Shown in pieces: positions 39,382-44,912 of a DNA stretch of 44,912 nucleotides. The DNA comes from Neocallimastix lanati (nom. inval.). Its lineage: Eukaryota > Neocallimastigomycota > Neocallimastigomycetes > Neocallimastigales > Neocallimastigaceae. The DNA lies in contig JACVTC010000311.1 in the NCBI GenBank assembly GCA_016946835.1, forward strand, positions 5,001 to 49,912, given 5' to 3'. The position numbers were made by a program, and so were the translations under genes. Positions within the stretch are counted from its first letter, which is position 1. Every line of letters begins with the position of its first letter. Below the pieces are notes generated by a model. That model had not been told where the DNA came from. It made no database searches and saw only the letters and a list, made by a program, of their open reading frames with translations.

Positions 39382-40340
39382 TGGCTTTCGTCGTTTTCAG
39401 GGCAATCATTCATTTTGTGACCAATTCGTTTACATTGTACACAAAAATTTATTTTTAATTGTTCTAATTTTTTTGTAATGTCATCTAAATCTTCTATTGT
39501 TGATTGAGGGTACCTTAAAGTGTTCATTCTATGTTCAATTCCTTTGTTTATTTCTTCTCTTGATTGCATTTTATACCTATTATTTCTTATATTGTTATTA
39601 TAGTTATCATTATGTTTATTTTTATTATCGTAACGATTATAATTATTATTATTGTTGTTATATTGCTTATTATTCGATCTGGAATTTGAAGTTGAAAAAT
39701 AATCATTTCTATAATTATAATTGTTATAATTATTATTATAATTTTTAGATTCATTGAAATCTTTTATTTCTTTCTTGTTAACTCCGTGTAATTTTTTATA
39801 TTTATTTTTATTTTCTTCCATTAAAACAATAATTTTTCCTTTCTTGGATGTTATTTTCATTGCATCCTGAAGTGAGGTTGGTTCCTCTTCTAATAAGGCT
39901 TCATAAATTTTACCCCAATTCTTAAAAGCATTAATATAATATGAAGTGATAACTTGGTCACTAATTTCTAAATTCACTTGATTACATAGGGTATTGAATC
40001 TTACATCAAATTCAGAAATTCTTTCCCCTTTTTTAATAGTGACTGTAGATAATTCCAATAATCTGGCATTTTTAGAGGTAGAGACTCTGAAATGTCCTCT
40101 TAATTTATTTATTATAGTTTTGTAACTATCTGGTGCTTCTTTGTTTAATGAATTGAATACAATGGTTCTCGCTATATCTGTAGTTAAGGAGATTAAGTAT
40201 TCAATTTTATCTTCTTCTTCTTCTATTTTATTAGCTTTACACCAGCGTTCATACGAAAAATGCCATTCCTCAAAGGAAACCTTATCCTTCCCTAATATAG
40301 GTAACCTATTAAAGGTTATTGCCTTGGTTGAATTTTCCAT
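39372..40340 (-). CDS. Element D Gag with CCHC zinc knuckle
   Basis: 322 residues. Residues 1-170 are a helical Gag core with the family-typical LLELSTVTIKKGERISEF region. Residues 195-255 are Asn/Tyr/Arg-rich low complexity. A knuckle C300-x2-C303-x4-H308-x4-C313 sits near the C-terminus. Start Met at MENSTKAITF is the first ATG of the open frame. The stop directly follows the slippery heptamer. It forms particles and binds element RNA. Confidence 0.93.
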   Translation of the reverse strand: MENSTKAITFNRLPILGKDKVSFEEWHFSYERWCKANKIEEEEDKIEYLISLTTDIARTIVFNSLNKEAPDSYKTIINKLRGHFRVSTSKNARLLELSTVTIKKGERISEFDVRFNTLCNQVNLEISDQVITSYYINAFKNWGKIYEALLEEEPTSLQDAMKITSKKGKIIVLMEENKNKYKKLHGVNKKEIKDFNESKNYNNNYNNYNYRNDYFSTSNSRSNNKQYNNNNNNYNRYDNKNKHNDNYNNNIRNNRYKMQSREEINKGIEHRMNTLRYPQSTIEDLDDITKKLEQLKINFCVQCKRIGHKMNDCPENDESHLN

Positions 40341-40465
40341 TATTATTATTATTTTATTTATAAATTTTAAAAAGAAACCTTACAATTTATATTTTCGCTT
40401 ATCTTAATTTATGAATTTATGAATTATTTTACTTATTTCTTTTTTATTTATTCTTGCAAAAAGAA

Positions 40466-40511
<46 letters not shown>

Positions 40512-40662
40512 ATTCTTTCGACTGTAGATAGTAGTATTTGTATACAATTTTATTTTAATTAACACCTTTGCCTCACAACCATAAAAAAAACCGGCGGTGT
40601 TAATATAACAAAAAGGGAACAAGTAAACCCTTAAAAGAAAATTTTAAAACTATATATTTAAT

Positions 40663-40684
40663 CTTAGACCTTCGGTGATCTAAG
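40663..40684 (-). promoter_or_regulatory. Conserved leader hairpin (D)
   Basis: In element sense, stem CTTAGA/TCTAAG around TCACCGAAGG. The B elements have CTTACG/CGTAAG around the same ten bases, so two base pairs covary while the loop is invariant. Confidence 0.75.
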
Positions 40685-40879
40685 CGCATTAACCGTTGTT
40701 AACTCGTTTACTGCAACCTCACTCTGTTGAAGAGATATGGGATTAGATTACGTCTTTTATAGTAATCCTTTACGCAGTCTCTAACCAAATAGATTCGTCT
40801 AAACGAGTTGCAAATGAGCTTATTGAATACACTCAAAAACAACGTATAACCGAGTATTCTAACACTCGTCCTAATAATT

Positions 40880-40933
<54 letters not shown>

Positions 40934-40992
40934 CTACTTAAATCTACTTGAATAATTAAAATAGATATAACTTACTCGTATAGGAGTTATAT

Positions 40993-41008
40993 CACTCACT
41001 CTCCACCA
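40993..41008 (-). other. Element D primer-binding site
   Basis: Two nt after the 5' LTR, in element sense, TGGTGGAGAGTGAGTG fits the complement of a tRNA 3' end (CCA, A, acceptor ACTCTCC, T stem). The tRNA is not present in the window. Confidence 0.75.
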
Positions 41009-41010
41009 AT

Positions 41011-41770
41011 TGACAAACGATTCTATTATCTTAATTTGAAGTTATTACTTCAAAAGTGATAATAGATGTATCAAGTTTGAATTAATATAAATTTAATATA
41101 AATGAATTTATGTTATTATTATTAATAATTAAGTTATTATTATTCTAGCTTAACACTGAATTGTTATTAATTTTTCAAAATTATACATTTCTTTTGTGTT
41201 TAGAATTAATTTTTATTATTATATTTATTAATTTTTATTATTATATTTATTAATTTTTTTATTATTATTTATTAATTTTTATTATTATTTATTATTATAA
41301 TATTTGGTTATTATTTTTTTTTATTACATTTCTAATAACAACGAGAAATTAATTTTATAAAATATTTACAAGTATTTATATTTTTACAATAATTTAAAGT
41401 ATTTACAATTTTTAATAATAAAATAATTAAGAATAATTATATTTATAAAAATAAACAATAAAATAAACAAATAAACAATTAATACAAGAATTATTATAAA
41501 CAAAGAATTCAAAATAATAAAAAAAAGAGAAAATTGTTTACAAACTATTTACTTTTAATTAAAAAGAGAAATTAATTAACATTAATATTTCATTATTTTA
41601 AAAATTAAAATAGAATTAAAGTATAATTTCGAGTTTTAGAATTTAATTAAAATAAATTTTTTTATTATGATTTTAATTTCAAATTTTAATTTATTAATTT
41701 GTTGTTGAATAGGTTAGATATTATTCAAGCTTTCTAATAATTTTATGCTTAAGAATTCCAATCTGTATCA
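41011..41770 (-). repeat. Element D 5' LTR
   Basis: 760 bp, partner of 34839-35598. Its right edge is followed by TTGCAATGAAAT and tRNA-Thr copy 3. Confidence 0.94.
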
Positions 41771-41782
41771 TTGCAATGAAAT

Positions 41783-41854
41783 GCCTGTTTGGCTTAGTGG
41801 TAGAGCGTCGCTCTTGTAAAGCGAAGGTCGGTGGTTCGATTCCGTCAATAGGCA
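41783..41854 (+). tRNA. tRNA-Thr(TGT), copy 3
   Basis: 72 nt, identical to copies 1 and 2, with intact A and B boxes. Its 12-bp 5' flank resembles that of copy 2 (TTGC(C)AATGAARTGCC). Element D sits directly upstream. A TATTTTT run follows. It converges on tRNA-Arg, 52 bp away. Confidence 0.97.
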
Positions 41855-41906
41855 TATTTTTATTATTATTAATAAAAAATAAAAATAAAAATTTTAAAAA
41901 TATGAA

Positions 41907-41980
41907 CACTCACGGCGGGACTTGAACCCGCAATCTTCAGATTAGAAGTCTGACGCCCTATCCGATTAGGCTACGCGAGC
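41907..41980 (-). tRNA. tRNA-Arg(TCT)
   Basis: A 74-nt cloverleaf on the minus strand. Acceptor GCTCGCG pairs with CGTGAGT (two G-T), discriminator G. Anticodon stem TCAGA/TCTGA encloses loop CTTCTAA with anticodon TCT, which reads Arg AGA. T arm GCGGG-TTCAAGT-CCCGC. No intron. Element B3 begins 15 bp upstream of its 5' end. Confidence 0.94.
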
Positions 41981-41995
41981 TTCTACATTTTGTAA

Positions 41996-42491
41996 TGATA
42001 AGAATGTACTAAATAATGCATTCTTAATTAAATCTACGATTTATTTCTAATACATTATGTGTACATTATTATTTTTGTACTTTAATAAATTTTTAAATCC
42101 AAAGATCAAAAATTAAATCAAAAATTATATTAAACTTTATATTTTTATATTAAATCTTATATTAATAGTAATATTTTTATATATTTAAAACTTATATTAG
42201 CAATATTAATAATAAATCTTATTTTTTTTATATTAATAATGAAAATTTATATTAATAATATTTTTATATATTGATAATTAAAAATTTATATATTATATTT
42301 TAACTTTTTATTATAAAATTTTATATCGAAATGTTTTATTTTATATTGAAAAATATTTTATTTTATTAAAAACCTTTATATTAGAATAGTATTTTTATTT
42401 TTATTTGAATATTTTAACAGATTGTAATAAAAATTATAGCCAATTAAATAAATTCTTATTAGTAATATTTTAGATATTTTTAAATAAATAA

Positions 42492-42546
<55 letters not shown>

Positions 42547-42845
42547 TTTTATTAATATTATAAATGTATTTTATTTATATTGTTATAATTAAATTTTATA
42601 TAATTAATTATAAAAATCAATTTAAATTTAATAGTTTTTAAAAAAAAAAAATAAATAAAATGTAATTTAGTGGCAAGAACAACTTTTATGCCTTGAAAAA
42701 AAGTATAAATAGTTGTAAATTTTGCTACTAATTTTTAAATATCATCAAATAAAATAAAATAAATTTATAAATAAAAATAATAAATAAATAAATAAAATTT
42801 GTGTTTCCTTACTTTATTTTTATTTAATTCTCTAAAACCTTAACA
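41996..42845 (+). repeat. B3 5' LTR
   Basis: 850 bp, TGATAAG...CCTTAACA. Differences from B1/B2 include small indels near 42150-42240 and an interrupted A tract at 42488-42544. The left flank is GTAA; the other side is outside the window. Confidence 0.93.
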
Positions 42846-44235
42846 TTTATATGGTGGAGATATCGGGGAATTAAATAGAAATAATAGTAAATAACATAGA
42901 TTTTTTTTTAATTTTTTTTTTATTTTATATTGATAAACAAGTAAGTCGTTAATCCTTTGATTAACCCATGGCGCTTGTTTGATATATATATATAAAAAAA
43001 TTTTTTTTAAATAAGTAAAATTAAGATTCTAAAAAAACAAATTTTGTAAAATTATAACAAGGAGCGGATAGAGCTCATACACAGTGTATTCTCAGATAGC
43101 AACAAATTAACTCTATTCATAGTAGGTTATTGAATAGTAGTTAATTTGGAGATTAATTGGAAAGTAGACGAAGGTATTTGGTTACCGACCCGGTAATAAT
43201 AGTTCAACCTTCAACGTTTCAACACACGAAGGTGCGGGTACTTTCCAAGCACTGGCGAATAAGGAGCTTACGTCACCGAAGGCGTAAGATTGTTTTTTTT
43301 ATATAATTTTTTTTACTTTTCTTTGTGCTAGTTATAAGGCACTTTATTATATAAAGTATCAGACTTTGGCTAACTTCGCCATTTAAATTTTTTTTATTTT
43401 TTTTTATTACTGGTACTTTATTTGTTATATAATTCCTGTAATAGAATCTTAATTTACTTTGAAAATATTGTGTTTTTAGTTAATTTTTATTAGTTAATAA
43501 AAATATTATTGAATACTTTTAAAATTTTTTTATTCCGTACATAGATTATCGGATTAAGTTTATCCTACATAGTAATTGGGCTAGTGGGCTCTGAACTGCT
43601 ATATTTTATATTGAATATAGTAATCGTGGCACACGCGTGGCATGACACCATTAGGTAAGCTGCACGTCAGACAGTGTGTACTATCAGATTGTACGACAAT
43701 AAAGATTATTTTTTTGTATTTAATAATTATAATTAATTAATAATTTTATTAGCTATAACAATACAATATTTATCGTTTAAAAAGAAAAATTTTTGAAAGG
43801 TGAAAATAATAAATAAAACTTTGCTTCTAAATTTATTACTACAAATATACTAAATTACAAAATTCAAGTGGTCGATAAAGATTTCGAGCTTGAAAAATAT
43901 TCTATTAAGTTGTCGATAAAGATTTCGAACTTAAAATTATTCTATTAAGTTGTCGATAAAGATTTCGAACTTAAAATTATTCTTAAAAAAGTAGTCGAAA
44001 AGAACCTCGTGCTTTATAATTTCTACTAAGTTGTCGATAAGGATTTCGAGCTTATACTTACTAAAGAAAGCAAATAAAATTATTATTTTCAAAAATTACT
44101 AAGATATATTGTTTTAAAATTTGATTCGATATTAAATTACTTGTTAAATTATATTTTTAAAGTTGGACTTTCAAATTTATTCGTATTTAATAACCTCGTT
44201 AATTTACAATAAAAAAATTATTAACTAAAAACGAA
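42846..44235 (+). other. B3 5' leader
   Basis: 1.39 kb, homologous to the B2 leader: primer site 42852-42868, hairpin 43267-43288, four leader repeats 43867-44052. No convincing ORF. Confidence 0.75.
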
Positions 44236-44912
44236 ATGTCTACTAAAAGTACTTAAGTTTTAAAGAATTAAAGAAAGAATTACGAGACATAGTGAAGCTT
44301 AGCAAGGACAATTTAGATATAAAGTCCTGGGCTACTGAATTAAAACTTTGGATCAAGATACAAGGTATCACAGATCCGGAAACAATATTTAATGCTTGTT
44401 TACTTACCAGCTCTGGTGAAGTACAACGCGTTATTGAAGATTTGGGAGAAGATAGTGATGATGAAAGTGATGATTCATCAGATGAAGAAGAAGATGATGA
44501 AGAAGAAAATGTTGATGATGATAAATTTCCTTCTCTTGAAAAAATTATTTCAAGTCTTGAAAATTTTTACGGTATTAAAGAAGACCAAAATTTACTTCTT
44601 AAAGAACTTCGTGCAATGCGAATTAAAAGAAACGAAAAGATTAAAGACTTTAATGTAAGATATAGAACTTTGTACACTAAACTTGATAAAAAGAGAAGAA
44701 AGCGCATTGGTGTACTAGATTATATTGACTCTATTCAAAATAATTATGAAGCCTGGAAGAAATTATCCCTTAAAGATGATATAAGTATGGAGAAAGCTTT
44801 CAAATTGCCGAGAAAGTAGATAGACTTTCTGTAAGGAACAATAATATTAATACCTATAATGTTAATAATTCCCAGCATAATCAAAATAATCAAAACAGTA
44901 CTACTTCAAGAC
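44236..44912 (+). pseudogene. B3 gag, frameshifted and truncated by the window edge
   Basis: It begins at the family start codon (ATG TCT ACT AAA AGT ACT), but one T is missing from the following run, so codon 7 is TAA. The original frame continues from about 44258 with the usual Gag sequence including the acidic run. A second single-base deletion, in the A run near 44803, shifts the frame again and stops at 44819. An apparent ORF from 44292 starts at GTG and is only the surviving middle part. Both changes are in homopolymers, so decay and sequencing error are both possible. Confidence 0.85.

Larger units (their letters stand above)
40341..41010 (-). other. Element D 5' leader
   Basis: 670 nt between the 5' LTR and gag. 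It includes the primer site (40993-41008), a T tract of about 50 nt at 40880-40930 and one of about 41 nt at 40467-40507 (A tracts in RNA), the conserved hairpin (40663-40684), and an 8-bp stem TTAACACC/GGTGTTAA at 40557-40601. No ORF. Confidence 0.7.
34839..41770 (-). mobile_element. Element D: full-length Ty3/gypsy LTR retrotransposon beside tRNA-Thr
   Basis: 6.9 kb with two 760-bp LTRs of the same length that look identical, so the insertion is recent. TTGC at 34835-34838 and 41771-41774 is the 4-bp target duplication. The 5' LTR ends 12 bp upstream of tRNA-Thr copy 3 and the element is transcribed away from it. Internal order in element sense: primer site, leader with hairpin, gag, -1 frameshift module, pol. 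It is related to B in Pol, frameshift module and leader hairpin, but distinct in sequence. Confidence 0.96.
41996..44912 (+). mobile_element. Element B3 (partial, runs off the window)
   Basis: A third B-family copy in plus orientation: 5' LTR 41996-42845, primer site, leader, and the first 680 bp of gag. It starts 15 bp upstream of tRNA-Arg and is transcribed away from it. Its LTR is more diverged than those of B1 and B2, and its gag carries two single-base deletions. Confidence 0.93.

Noticed and set aside
38909-39478. 189-codon plus-strand ORF and other ORFs opposite gag and pol
   Set aside because: Shadow frames of element D and B coding sequence, hydrophobic because they are antisense to Glu/Lys/Asn-rich codons.

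Overview
This is an extremely AT-rich eukaryotic window with eukaryotic tRNA genes, long A/T homopolymers and satellites with almost no G or C. I see no host protein-coding gene. Base composition, Asn/Lys-rich proteins and Ty3/gypsy elements of fungal character fit an anaerobic gut fungus (Neocallimastigomycota) best. A dictyostelid or another AT-rich protist cannot be excluded from sequence alone.

Layout. 1-3770 is a set of AT satellites, two of them with higher-order structure. 4082-5093 holds tRNA-Leu(CAA) and the first of three identical tRNA-Thr(TGT) genes. 5445-5911 is a solo LTR. 6834-11454 is element A, a chromodomain-type Ty3/gypsy element with pol but no gag or protease. 11502-19606 and 19624-27695 are two nearly identical full-length Ty3/gypsy elements (B1, B2), same orientation, 17 bp apart, ending 14 bp upstream of tRNA-Thr copy 2. 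28063-32557 is a stack of two LTR-like insertions and element C (LTR-gag-LTR, no pol), each flanked by TTTT. 32561-34832 is a giant inverted repeat (two 847-bp arms) around a 79-codon ORF. 34839-41770 is full-length element D, ending 12 bp upstream of tRNA-Thr copy 3. A minus-strand tRNA-Arg(TCT) follows, and 15 bp upstream of it a third B copy (B3, plus strand) starts and runs off the window.

How it works together. The intact elements B and D encode Gag with a CCHC knuckle and Pol with PR-RT-RNaseH-IN. In both, Pol lies in the -1 frame relative to Gag. The gag end carries a textbook -1 frameshift module: slippery heptamer TTTAAAC or TTTAAAT, 7-nt spacer, and a stem-loop able to form an H-type pseudoknot whose second stem differs in sequence but pairs in both families. 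Both leaders also share a hairpin with an identical 10-nt apical sequence and compensatory stem changes. Integration is directed to just upstream of tRNA genes, always divergent from the tRNA, with 4-bp target duplications. Removing the insertions suggests tRNA-Thr 2 and 3 originally lay about 300 bp apart, next to tRNA-Arg.
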